From Leptospirales bacterium (GTDB lineage Bacteria; Spirochaetota; Leptospiria; Leptospirales; Leptonemataceae), in contig JAIBBN010000003.1 in NCBI GenBank assembly GCA_019694655.1, positions 62,001-126,000 of the forward strand: a stretch of 64,000 bases of DNA, given 5' to 3'. Below the pieces are notes generated by a model. That model had not been told where the DNA came from. It saw only the letters and a list, made by a program, of their open reading frames with translations, and searched no databases. Below are positions 44,633 to 51,573 of this stretch, piece after piece. How positions within the stretch are numbered: the first letter of the stretch is position 1; each line of letters opens with the position of its first letter. The position numbers and the translations under genes were made by a program.

Positions 44633-45901
44633 ATGCGCAACATCGCCGTTCTTTGCAATGATGAGCAACTGAATGCGGAGATTGCCGCCGCCTGTCAGGA
44701 GTTCGATGACGAATTCAGCCCGGTCTTTCTGGCTGCGGTCGATTCTTTCGTGCAGTATTTGAACTACGAACTGCCGGAGATCGATATCGTCTATTTCGGC
44801 GCTGCCGGCGTCGACGTCAGTACGGCCCTCGATGCCGTAAAGAACGACCCCTGGCTTCACTTTGGCGGAAGCATTGTCATCTACGATGAAGCAAGCGAAC
44901 ATGACCTGCTGGAACGCTTTCGAGGCGTCAACATCATCGCCCTGATCCATCGCGACCGCGTTTCACTCTATCTGCCGCGCGCCCTTTCTGTCTTGTATCT
45001 AAATCGAAGCATCCTCTTCCAGCGAGATTTGCACGCTCTGTTGCAGGCCAATCTGGAAGGCGCTTTCGTCATGAACAACGACCCCTTTGACGCCGCCACC
45101 TATTCTAATCTACTATCCAACTTTCTTTATAACTCCAATTTGCTTTCTCTGGAGGGGAAGTACGACTTTAACACCGCCCTGACCGAACTGCTCTACAATG
45201 CAATCGAGCACGGCAATTGCGGCATAACCTTCGAAGAGAAAAGGGAATTTCTTGCCGGCAACTCCGACATAGTTCGCTTGATTCGCGAAAAGAATCAGGC
45301 GCCGGAGGTAGGTCGACGCAAGGTGCGCCTGAACTACCGCATTTCTCCGGAGCGCTCTTCCTTCGCCATTCAAGATGAGGGCGCCGGATTCGACTGGCGC
45401 AGCCGCTACGGTCGCGAGGAAAACACGGAAGAACTGCATGGTCGCGGCATAATGATTGCGCGCCACTACTTGAAAGAGTTGCGCTACAATGAAAAGGGCA
45501 ATGAGGTCTATTTTGAAATTGGCCATCTGGAAAATGAAAGCAACGCTGTGCCGCGCGTCTTTTCGCAGACTGCTGTTGAGGAATATCAAGACGGCGAAAT
45601 CGTATTTCGCCAGGGAGACTCTTCCAGCCACATCTACTACATTGTGGCCGGTCGATTCGATATTTTTGCTAACGATCGGAAAGTATCGACCCTTACTCCA
45701 GCCGACATCTTTCTGGGCGAGATGTCCTTTTTGTTGAACAATCGACGGTCAGCTACCGTGGTAGCGGCCGGCGGCGGTTCCTTGATCAAGCTTTCCAAAG
45801 AAGCGTTTATCAACGCCATCAAGCGCGAGCCGCACTACGGAATATTTCTGGCGCGGCTGCTGGCGCAGCGACTGCAGCAATTGCACGACTTTCCGGTTTG
45901 A
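44633..45901 (+). CDS. Signalling protein: response-regulator-like, anti-sigma-type ATPase and cNMP-binding domains
   Basis: A 422-residue cytosolic protein. Residues ~1-130 resemble a receiver domain lacking clear phosphorylation residues. Residues ~150-295 are a GHKL ATPase of anti-sigma/RsbW type: N-box E-L-L-Y-N-A-I-E-H-G-N, G1 D-E-G-A-G-F, G2 L-H-G-R-G-I-M-I-A-R. Residues ~310-410 are a cyclic-nucleotide-binding domain with the phosphate cassette G-E-M-S-F-L-L-N-N-R-R-S-A-T-V. This suggests cAMP/cGMP control of a kinase-like switch, fitting the cyclase at 1-1.8 kb. Start uncertain: ATG 44633 begins the domain; GTG 44564 has AAGGAG upstream. Confidence 0.75.
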   Translation: MRNIAVLCNDEQLNAEIAAACQEFDDEFSPVFLAAVDSFVQYLNYELPEIDIVYFGAAGVDVSTALDAVKNDPWLHFGGSIVIYDEASEHDLLERFRGVNIIALIHRDRVSLYLPRALSVLYLNRSILFQRDLHALLQANLEGAFVMNNDPFDAATYSNLLSNFLYNSNLLSLEGKYDFNTALTELLYNAIEHGNCGITFEEKREFLAGNSDIVRLIREKNQAPEVGRRKVRLNYRISPERSSFAIQDEGAGFDWRSRYGREENTEELHGRGIMIARHYLKELRYNEKGNEVYFEIGHLENESNAVPRVFSQTAVEEYQDGEIVFRQGDSSSHIYYIVAGRFDIFANDRKVSTLTPADIFLGEMSFLLNNRRSATVVAAGGGSLIKLSKEAFINAIKREPHYGIFLARLLAQRLQQLHDFPV

Positions 45902-45934
45902 ATTGTGACGCCGTGGCCGGCGCCAGCTCCGTCT

Positions 45935-46339
45935 TCAAAAGGGCAGGCGCGATCCAATCAGCGGGATTTCTTTGCGTCGCAGCCAGAGAATGGAAGCCGA
46001 TAGCAGCAGGGCGGTCATCGCCAGCGCAAAAAGCAGGCCGCCATCATCCTGTACGACTACGCCAAGCGGACCGAGGTGCGCTGCCAGCGCGCCAAACATA
46101 GCGCCTGCGCTCAACACTGCGCCGCTGGCGGCGCTGCGAGGAATCACCAGCAGAATAGCAGCGACCAACTCCATGATGCCTGAGCCAATGCGTCCCCACG
46201 GTTCTGCCCCCAGCGTCGTAAAGATATACACCGACTCTGGCGCTGCTGTAAATTTGAAGAAGAGCGTCTGTACCAAGATCAATGCGACGACGATCTGAGC
46301 AATCCACAGGTAGTAGTTGCGGGGCGATGCGCTTGCCAT
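45935..46339 (-). CDS. DoxX-like membrane protein
   Basis: A 134-residue, four-helix membrane protein of the DoxX/DoxD-like group: helix 1 W-I-A-Q-I-V-V-A-L-I-L-V-Q-T-L-F-F-K-F-T, loop with E-P-W-G-R-I-G-S-G-I-M-E-L, and later G-A-M-F-G-A-L-A-A-H. The group includes thiosulfate-quinone reductase subunits and oxidative-stress-linked proteins; the exact role here is unknown. ATG 46339 is preferred over 46390, which overlaps the neighbouring gene region more. Divergent from the GNAT gene, with 80 bases between starts. Confidence 0.65.
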   Translation of the reverse strand: MASASPRNYYLWIAQIVVALILVQTLFFKFTAAPESVYIFTTLGAEPWGRIGSGIMELVAAILLVIPRSAASGAVLSAGAMFGALAAHLGPLGVVVQDDGGLLFALAMTALLLSASILWLRRKEIPLIGSRLPF

Positions 46340-46419
46340 ATTGGGCTTTAGTCGCTCTGGCGCGGCATCCGTCACCGAAAAAAGTTGCATCGGGCGCCGG
46401 CCGCCGTCGAAAACGGTTC

Positions 46420-46854
46420 ATGATTCAGTCGCTGCAGTTTGAAAGTTTGGAAGACCCTGCCGGGGATCTGCAGGAAGAACTCTGGGAGCGGCTGCGCGAG
46501 CACGGTCGCGGCAAACTCAGTAATCCGGCCCTGGCCGAGCACGCCTCGCTGGCTATTCTTGCTCGGGAAGATGGCGTTCTGCGCGCCGGACTTCTGGCGC
46601 TTACTTATTTCCAGGGGATGAATCTGCAATGCCTGTGGATTGACCAGAGCTGGCGCGGTCGACGTCTGGGATCGCATATGCTTGGCCTGGCGGAAGAGGC
46701 GGCCAGGGAGCGTCATTGCAACGTGATATTTGGCCACAGCTTTGGATTTCAGGCGCGCGACTTCTATGTCAAACACGGCTATGAAGTTTTCGGGGTGATT
46801 CCCGAGTATCCGCCGGGGCACGGTTGTAGCTTTCTAAAGAAAAGCCTGGCCTGA
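46420..46854 (+). CDS. GNAT-family N-acetyltransferase
   Basis: A 144-residue acetyl-CoA-dependent acyltransferase. The acetyl-CoA loop reads R-G-R-R-L-G-S-H-M-L (R-x-x-G-x-G/A variant, with Leu-Gly), preceded by the beta-4 strand L-Q-C-L-W-I-D-Q-S-W and followed by A-R-D-F-Y-V-K-H-G-Y. The pattern resembles YjdJ/RimI-like small GNATs; the acceptor is unknown. Start ATG 46420 directly before the first strand. A strong hairpin follows the stop. Confidence 0.75.
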   Translation: MIQSLQFESLEDPAGDLQEELWERLREHGRGKLSNPALAEHASLAILAREDGVLRAGLLALTYFQGMNLQCLWIDQSWRGRRLGSHMLGLAEEAARERHCNVIFGHSFGFQARDFYVKHGYEVFGVIPEYPPGHGCSFLKKSLA

Positions 46855-46891
46855 GGCCGGCGAAATCAGCGACCGCCGGCTCAGGTTCTTT
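46850..46891. terminator. Bidirectional terminator between GNAT and DoxX genes
   Basis: CCTGAGGCCGGCG pairs with CGCCGGCTCAGG through 12 base pairs with a single bulged G, 11-base loop, followed by TTCTTT on the plus strand. It begins inside the GNAT stop and ends just before the stop of the convergent DoxX gene, as expected for a shared terminator. Confidence 0.75.
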
Positions 46892-46895
46892 GCGT

Positions 46896-47342
46896 CTAGC
46901 CCTTCAGCTTGCCGCCCAGAATTCCGTCCACGCTGGCCATGCCGCCGCCGCGGATCGTCAGAGCAATGGAGATGCCGATGGCCAGGAAGTGCAGCTCCCA
47001 GCCGAGACCGGCCTGTGTACTCACGAATCCAATGGCCCGGTGCATCAGAATTGCAGCGCCAATCATGATTACGCCCAGGCTGGCCGCGCTGAAACGGGTC
47101 AGAAAGCCGGTCAACAGGCCAAGCGAGCCAAAGGATTCGCCAATGATTACCAGAAAGGCGACCACCCCGGGCAGACCGGCGCCGGTCAAAAAGCCATAGG
47201 TCCCTTCAAAGCCGTAGCCGCCAAACCAGCCAAATAGCTTCTGCATGCCGTGCGGGAAAAAGAAAAGCCCCAGCGTTAGCCGCAGGATCAGGGAGATGTA
47301 GTCGCTGCTGTCAGTTTTCAGCAGTTTTTGTAGCACGCTCAT
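46896..47342 (-). CDS. DoxX-family membrane protein
   Basis: A 148-residue four-helix membrane protein, a closer DoxX match than its neighbour: R-L-T-L-G-L-F-F-F-P-H-G-M-Q-K-L-F-G-W-F-G-G-Y-G (split after the helix) and helix 2 G-V-V-A-F-L-V-I-I-G-E. AAGGAG seven bases before the ATG. Members are often induced by oxidative or thiol stress. It is divergent from the sigma factor gene, sharing a ~130-base promoter region with a GGAACC box. Confidence 0.88.
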   Translation of the reverse strand: MSVLQKLLKTDSSDYISLILRLTLGLFFFPHGMQKLFGWFGGYGFEGTYGFLTGAGLPGVVAFLVIIGESFGSLGLLTGFLTRFSAASLGVIMIGAAILMHRAIGFVSTQAGLGWELHFLAIGISIALTIRGGGMASVDGILGGKLKG

Positions 47343-47416
47343 TTTAGCTCGCTCCTTGCCGCCAGCGGCGGCGGCGACCGGTGGCCGCCGTGTGTTTCTC
47401 TATTTGTAACCGCACG

Positions 47417-47422
47417 GGTTCC
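47417..47422 (-). promoter_or_regulatory. Possible ECF-sigma -35 box (GGAACC) for the DoxX gene
   Basis: GGAACC on the minus strand, about 75 bases upstream of the DoxX ATG, matches the -35 typical of ECF sigma factors; a GAGAAA follows at 16 bases. The -10 is not a clear consensus. The divergent sigma factor gene next door could recognise it. Confidence 0.3.
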
Positions 47423-47473
47423 AAAAGGTACGCATTTTTTTTGGCCGGGCGGGCCTGCGGTGGGAATTGTAGA

Positions 47474-48196
47474 ATGCTTGCCGGCGGCGCTATTTGTGAT
47501 GATGCTGGTTACAAAATTGCGCGCTGGAGCCAAGCCCTGTCCACCCTGTCATCGGCCCTTCTGTCCAAAGCCAGACCGCGTCTTTCGCCCGCAGACCCGG
47601 AGCGAGAACTGCGTTTGCGCCTGGAGCAAAGGCAATCGGAGCGCGCCTTGACGCTGATCGAACGGCACTATGGCCCCAGGCTGAAACGTCTGGCGCTGCG
47701 CTTGCTTGATGATGAAGATGATGTCGCCGACGCCATGCAGGAGACGATGATTGCCATCCATCGCTCGCTGGATCGCTTTGGCGGGCGTTCGCGCGTCTAC
47801 ACCTGGGTTTATCGGGTCGCTTTACAAACGCTGCTGAACTGGCGCCGGGCGCGTTCTCGCCGCCGTCGCCGGGAAAATCCTTCGACCATGCAAGCGGATA
47901 TGGCCGGCGCCAAAGCGCCCGATAAAATTTGCGAGGAGCACTTTCGTCGCCAAATGCTGCGCTCCGCACTACTGGAACTGCCCGCCCGCCAGCGAATGAC
48001 CTTGCTTCTCTTCGAGGATCAGGGTTTTAGTATTCGCCGGATTGCCAATTTCTTTCAAGAGGACGAGCGTGCAACGCGCGCTCGTCTGCACCGGGCCCGC
48101 GCTACGCTGCGTAAGGCGCTGCAGAAGGACCGCCGGCTGCCAGGCGAAGAATTGCTTGGACTCTTTCGCATCGATGCGGTCGGCCGCTTACGCTGA
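47474..48196 (+). CDS. ECF-type RNA polymerase sigma factor
   Basis: A ~240-residue sigma-70 family protein. Region 2 is seen as R-L-A-L-R-L-L-D-D-E-D-D-V-A-D-A-M-Q-E-T-M, then R-V-Y-T-W-V-Y-R-V-A; region 4 as L-P-A-R-Q-R-M-T-L-L-L-F-E-D-Q-G-F-S with a helix-turn-helix after it. A basic linker (R-R-A-R-S-R-R-R-R-R) joins them. No anti-sigma gene is adjacent, so control is unclear. The N-terminus is uncertain: ATG 47474 is chosen; the first ~60 residues before region 2 look non-conserved, so a later start is possible. Confidence 0.85.
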   Translation: MLAGGAICDDAGYKIARWSQALSTLSSALLSKARPRLSPADPERELRLRLEQRQSERALTLIERHYGPRLKRLALRLLDDEDDVADAMQETMIAIHRSLDRFGGRSRVYTWVYRVALQTLLNWRRARSRRRRRENPSTMQADMAGAKAPDKICEEHFRRQMLRSALLELPARQRMTLLLFEDQGFSIRRIANFFQEDERATRARLHRARATLRKALQKDRRLPGEELLGLFRIDAVGRLR

Positions 48197-48302
48197 GCGT
48201 CGGCGCCGGCATCAAAGCATAGGCGCGCTATCCGCTGCGTCCGGTCCGCGGATTGCCCTCGCCCAACTTGACGTCTGACAGGCTGCTGCCTGGCTCAGCC
48301 GG

Positions 48303-49274
48303 ATGGGCTGGCCTTTCAGGAACATTGTCTTTGAAGGCGGCGGCGTCTGGGGCGCCGCCTATGGCGGCGCACTGCTCAAGCTGGAAGAGCAGGGGATACT
48401 TGCCCAAATGGAACGCGCCGCGGGCACATCGGCGGGCAGTATTGCCGCCCTGACTGTAAGCCTGCGCTACAATGCTCACCAGATGCGCAAGCTGTTGCGC
48501 GACCTGGATTTCAGCAGCTTCACACAAAAATCCGAGCCGCTAAAATTCCACGATCGCTATGGCTGGTATACGACCGGAGCGCTGCTGGACTGGATTCAGC
48601 AATTGATCCGCGAGGCGGGACCCAATCTGGGCCGCGATTTGACCGGACAGGAGACCTTTGCTGATTTGAAGGCGGCCGGGGCGCTCGATCTGGTCGTTTT
48701 CGCCGCCGATCTGAATCGCCGCCGATCTATAGCATTCAGCGCGCAAAATACGCCTGCCGTTCCGGTGGCGGAGGCGGTACGCGCCTCGGCCTCCATTCCT
48801 GGATTTTTTCAGGCCTGCGAATTGAAGGTCAATGAGGAAAGGGCGCATATTTTTGTCGATGGCGGGATTCTGATCAACTATCCGATCATGGCCTTTGATC
48901 GCAATCGCCCCAATCGAGCAACGCTGGGTTTGAAATTTACCAGGCGCCGCCAGCAGCCAGACGCCCCGGCGGCGGATTTCAGTTTTGGCATGTGGTCGCA
49001 GTGGGCGCGCCAGCTCTACGATACGATCAGCAATCAGCGCAATGAAATTCTCTATCGAACTCCAATCTATTTGCGTCGGACAATCTTTATTGATGTCGGC
49101 GAAGCCTCCGCAGTCAATTTCGCCATCAGCGATTGGGAAAAGAATGAACTGATGGAACGCGGCTACCAGGGCGTGGAACGATTTGTGCACCGCTGGCAAA
49201 CGGAGCACAGCCCGCTGGGACTGCTGCGCCGGCTATTTGGCTGGCGGCCGGAGCGCAAAGAGGCGGGTCTGTGA
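48303..49274 (+). CDS. Patatin-like phospholipase
   Basis: A 323-residue lipid acyl hydrolase of the patatin/RssA type. Oxyanion loop G-G-G-V-W-G, nucleophile elbow G-T-S-A-G (Ser ~39-41), and catalytic Asp in the D-G-G motif (F-V-D-G-G-I-L) form the Ser-Asp dyad. Ends in a basic C-terminus. It may remodel or degrade membrane phospholipids; a regulatory role is also possible. Start ATG 48303 places the strand M-G-W-P-F-R-N-I-V-F-E-G-G-G at the N-terminus, as usual. Ribosome binding site weak. Confidence 0.88.
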   Translation: MGWPFRNIVFEGGGVWGAAYGGALLKLEEQGILAQMERAAGTSAGSIAALTVSLRYNAHQMRKLLRDLDFSSFTQKSEPLKFHDRYGWYTTGALLDWIQQLIREAGPNLGRDLTGQETFADLKAAGALDLVVFAADLNRRRSIAFSAQNTPAVPVAEAVRASASIPGFFQACELKVNEERAHIFVDGGILINYPIMAFDRNRPNRATLGLKFTRRRQQPDAPAADFSFGMWSQWARQLYDTISNQRNEILYRTPIYLRRTIFIDVGEASAVNFAISDWEKNELMERGYQGVERFVHRWQTEHSPLGLLRRLFGWRPERKEAGL

Positions 49275-49316
49275 ATCGCGGCGCCGCGCCGGCGCAACTG
49301 CAGCGGCGGATGAGCG

Positions 49317-50165
49317 ATGCCCGAGCTTCCTGATCTGGAGTACGTGCGTGATCGACTCCGCGACGAGCTGCTGTCCTCCGGCCCGCGCGACCTGATGGAG
49401 TTCCGCGTTCGCCAGCCGGTGGTCATTCGCAATTTGAGCGGGCGTCCGCTGGAGGATTTGATGGCCGGCTGCCAGCTCGCCGGCATCCAGCGCGTCGGGC
49501 CTTTTCTGCAGTTTGAATTCGGCCAAGCGCGCCTGGCGGTGCATCCGATGCTGGCTGGCGCCTTTCGCCTCGCCGAACGGCCGCAGATGCGCGCCCTGTG
49601 CGTCGCCTTTCGCTTTGGCGAGCAAAGCTGGCTTTGCTACGGCGACGATAAAAAGATGGGGAAACTATACTTTTACCTTTCCGGCCAGGAATCTATGGTC
49701 CCGGACTTGCTCCACGCGGGGCTGCCGGTTCTATCCCCGGAGTGCAGCGAAGGCGCCTTTCTCGATATCCTCGCTCGCCGTCGCCAGCAGGCGCGTGCAT
49801 TCTTGATGGATCATTCCAACCTCAGTGCAATAGGCAATGCGTACGCCGATGAAATCCTTTTTGAAGCCGGAATTCATCCCAAGACATCGGTTCAGCAATT
49901 GAGCGACGAACAGCGTCGCCGACTGTTTCAGGCCGTTCGGAGCGTACTGCAGCAAGGCATCGAACATGTTCGTGCGGCCGGCCGCCCGATCGAAGAGAAA
50001 GTACGCGATCATATGCAGGTGCGCAATCGCAAGGATCAACCCTGTCCGCGCTGTGGGACGCGCATTCGTCGGGCTAACGTCCTTGGCTACGACGCCTTTT
50101 TCTGCCCGAGCTGCCAGCCGGATACAAAGCGCGGATTCATTGATTGGCGACTGACCGAGGCTTGA
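49317..50165 (+). CDS. Fpg/Nei-type DNA glycosylase, divergent
   Basis: A 282-residue DNA repair glycosylase. The catalytic N-terminus is kept (M-P-E-L-P, Pro2/Glu3), with A-I-G-N-A-Y-A-D-E-I-L-F-E-A-G-I-H-P in the helix-two-turn-helix region and a C-terminal C-x2-C...C-x2-C zinc finger. Two residues that contact DNA phosphates are changed: the Lys expected after G in the R-G-K loop is Pro62 (R-V-G-P-F-L), and the zinc-finger Arg is Tyr (G-Y-D-A-F-F-C-P). It therefore differs from classic Fpg and Nei in DNA recognition; substrate unknown. Confidence 0.8.
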   Translation: MPELPDLEYVRDRLRDELLSSGPRDLMEFRVRQPVVIRNLSGRPLEDLMAGCQLAGIQRVGPFLQFEFGQARLAVHPMLAGAFRLAERPQMRALCVAFRFGEQSWLCYGDDKKMGKLYFYLSGQESMVPDLLHAGLPVLSPECSEGAFLDILARRRQQARAFLMDHSNLSAIGNAYADEILFEAGIHPKTSVQQLSDEQRRRLFQAVRSVLQQGIEHVRAAGRPIEEKVRDHMQVRNRKDQPCPRCGTRIRRANVLGYDAFFCPSCQPDTKRGFIDWRLTEA

Positions 50166-50267
50166 AAGGCGGCCGGAAAGCGGCTTTACGGCGCCGGCCA
50201 TTGGCCTATTCTGGCTGACCCGCTGGCGCAAGCTGCGGCTGCGAGGCGTCCGTTGACGCGCAATTTC

Positions 50268-51125
50268 ATGGCCCCAAAAAAGAAACACGCACACAAGAAC
50301 AACTACTACAACGACATTGCTCTGAAGCTGGCCAGCGAAGTCTTCGGCGTCGAACACTTGCACTATGGCTACTTCAAAGGGATCCAGGCGAACATTGAAA
50401 ACCTGCCTCGCGCGCAAGACGCCTATCTCAAGAATTTGCTGAGCTTTATTCCCAGGAAAGGCGTCAAGAGGATCTTCGATGTCGGCTGCGGCGCGGGGGG
50501 AGCGGCAGCGGCGCTGGTGAAGCGCGGCTACCAGCTGGTCTGCCTGGCGCCGGATCCATATTTGATTGAAAAGACGCGACAGCGGACGGCCAACAAGGTA
50601 CAAACCATCACCGACCTCTACGAGAATGTCGAGGATGAGGTTCCTGGAGCGTCAATGGACTTGATCCTGATGTCGGAGTCATGCCAGTACGTAAACGTTG
50701 ACGCCGGCTTTGCCAACCACCGCCGCTTCTTGAGGCCGGGCGGCTATCTCCTGGTTGCCGACTTTTTCCGGACCAGGCCGGCCGATGAACGCAATCCCAG
50801 TAAGTCGGGTCATATGCTGGGGCCCTTTCTGGAGGCCGCACAGCGCAGCGGATTTCAGCTGTTGCGCCAGCAGGACATCACCGAGGCGGTAGCGCCTACA
50901 ATGGATCTCTACCAGTCCTTCATTACCAATCGAATCTTTCCGGTCGTTGAGGCGCTGCTGGAACTCCTGCGTCGCGCGCTGCCGCGCACATTTGCCGTAT
51001 TTCGTTTTTTTCTGGGCAAGCGCGCGTCCGCGTTGCAAAGCAAATACCAGAAACAGGGCGCAGCGCTATTCAAGGAATATAAACGTTACATGGTATTTTT
51101 GTTTCAGCTTTCCGCCAATTCCTGA
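50268..51125 (+). CDS. SAM-dependent methyltransferase
   Basis: A 285-residue class I methyltransferase. SAM-binding motif I reads I-F-D-V-G-C-G-A-G-G-A, motif II/IV region L-M-S-E-S-C-Q-Y-V, then F-L-R-P-G-G-Y-L-L-V-A-D-F-F. The N-terminus (K-K-K-H-A-H-K-N-N-Y-Y-N-D-I) is basic; the C-terminal ~90 residues are helical with basic/aromatic character, perhaps binding a membrane or lipid. This is like the UbiE/ArsM-type or cyclopropane-type group; the substrate is unknown. ATG 50268 is preferred; an in-frame TTG at 50253 is possible. A MAPEG gene follows 9 bases on. Confidence 0.8.
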   Translation: MAPKKKHAHKNNYYNDIALKLASEVFGVEHLHYGYFKGIQANIENLPRAQDAYLKNLLSFIPRKGVKRIFDVGCGAGGAAAALVKRGYQLVCLAPDPYLIEKTRQRTANKVQTITDLYENVEDEVPGASMDLILMSESCQYVNVDAGFANHRRFLRPGGYLLVADFFRTRPADERNPSKSGHMLGPFLEAAQRSGFQLLRQQDITEAVAPTMDLYQSFITNRIFPVVEALLELLRRALPRTFAVFRFFLGKRASALQSKYQKQGAALFKEYKRYMVFLFQLSANS

Positions 51126-51134
51126 AAAGGGGTC

Positions 51135-51557
51135 ATGAATCCTTCTCTCCTATACCTGATCGCGGTTTGTCTCTGGTTCATGCTGCTTGGACTGGCGGTG
51201 GTCAGCTGGCGGGGCCTTGCCGTCCTCGGTCGCAAAAAACGCATCAATCAGTTCCCGGGCGGAGTACAGCATGGCGGCGACGCCTACTGGCGCCTGAATC
51301 GCGCCCATGCCAACACTGCCGAAAACTTGCCGCTCTTTGGCGCCGTTGTGCTTGTGGGCAATATCAGCGGCGCCGCCGGCGAGACCTTCGCCTTACTGGC
51401 CCTGGTTTACTGGTTGTTTCGCATGATCCAATCGGTCATCCACGTTAGCTCCGGTTCGGAAATTGCCGTGACCTTGCGCTTCAGCGCTTACTTCGTACAG
51501 CAGATCTGCGTTTTGTTGATGGTCTTCCAGATCTTGCGCCATGCCGCCTTGATCTGA
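51135..51557 (+). CDS. MAPEG-family membrane protein
   Basis: A 140-residue four-helix membrane protein of the MAPEG family (glutathione transferase-like membrane enzymes). Typical N-terminal strand/helix, then the loop with Q-H-G-G-D-A-Y-W-R-L-N-R-A-H-A-N-T-A-E-N-L-P as R-A-x-x-N-x-x-E-N core, followed by three helices. Residues for glutathione contact (Arg, Asn, Glu of R-A-H-A-N-T-A-E-N) are present. Probably acts on lipid peroxides or xenobiotics; real activity is unproven. Nine bases after the methyltransferase gene and 16 bases before the peptidase gene. Confidence 0.85.
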   Translation: MNPSLLYLIAVCLWFMLLGLAVVSWRGLAVLGRKKRINQFPGGVQHGGDAYWRLNRAHANTAENLPLFGAVVLVGNISGAAGETFALLALVYWLFRMIQSVIHVSSGSEIAVTLRFSAYFVQQICVLLMVFQILRHAALI

Positions 51558-51573
51558 GGCGGAGCAGAGCGCA

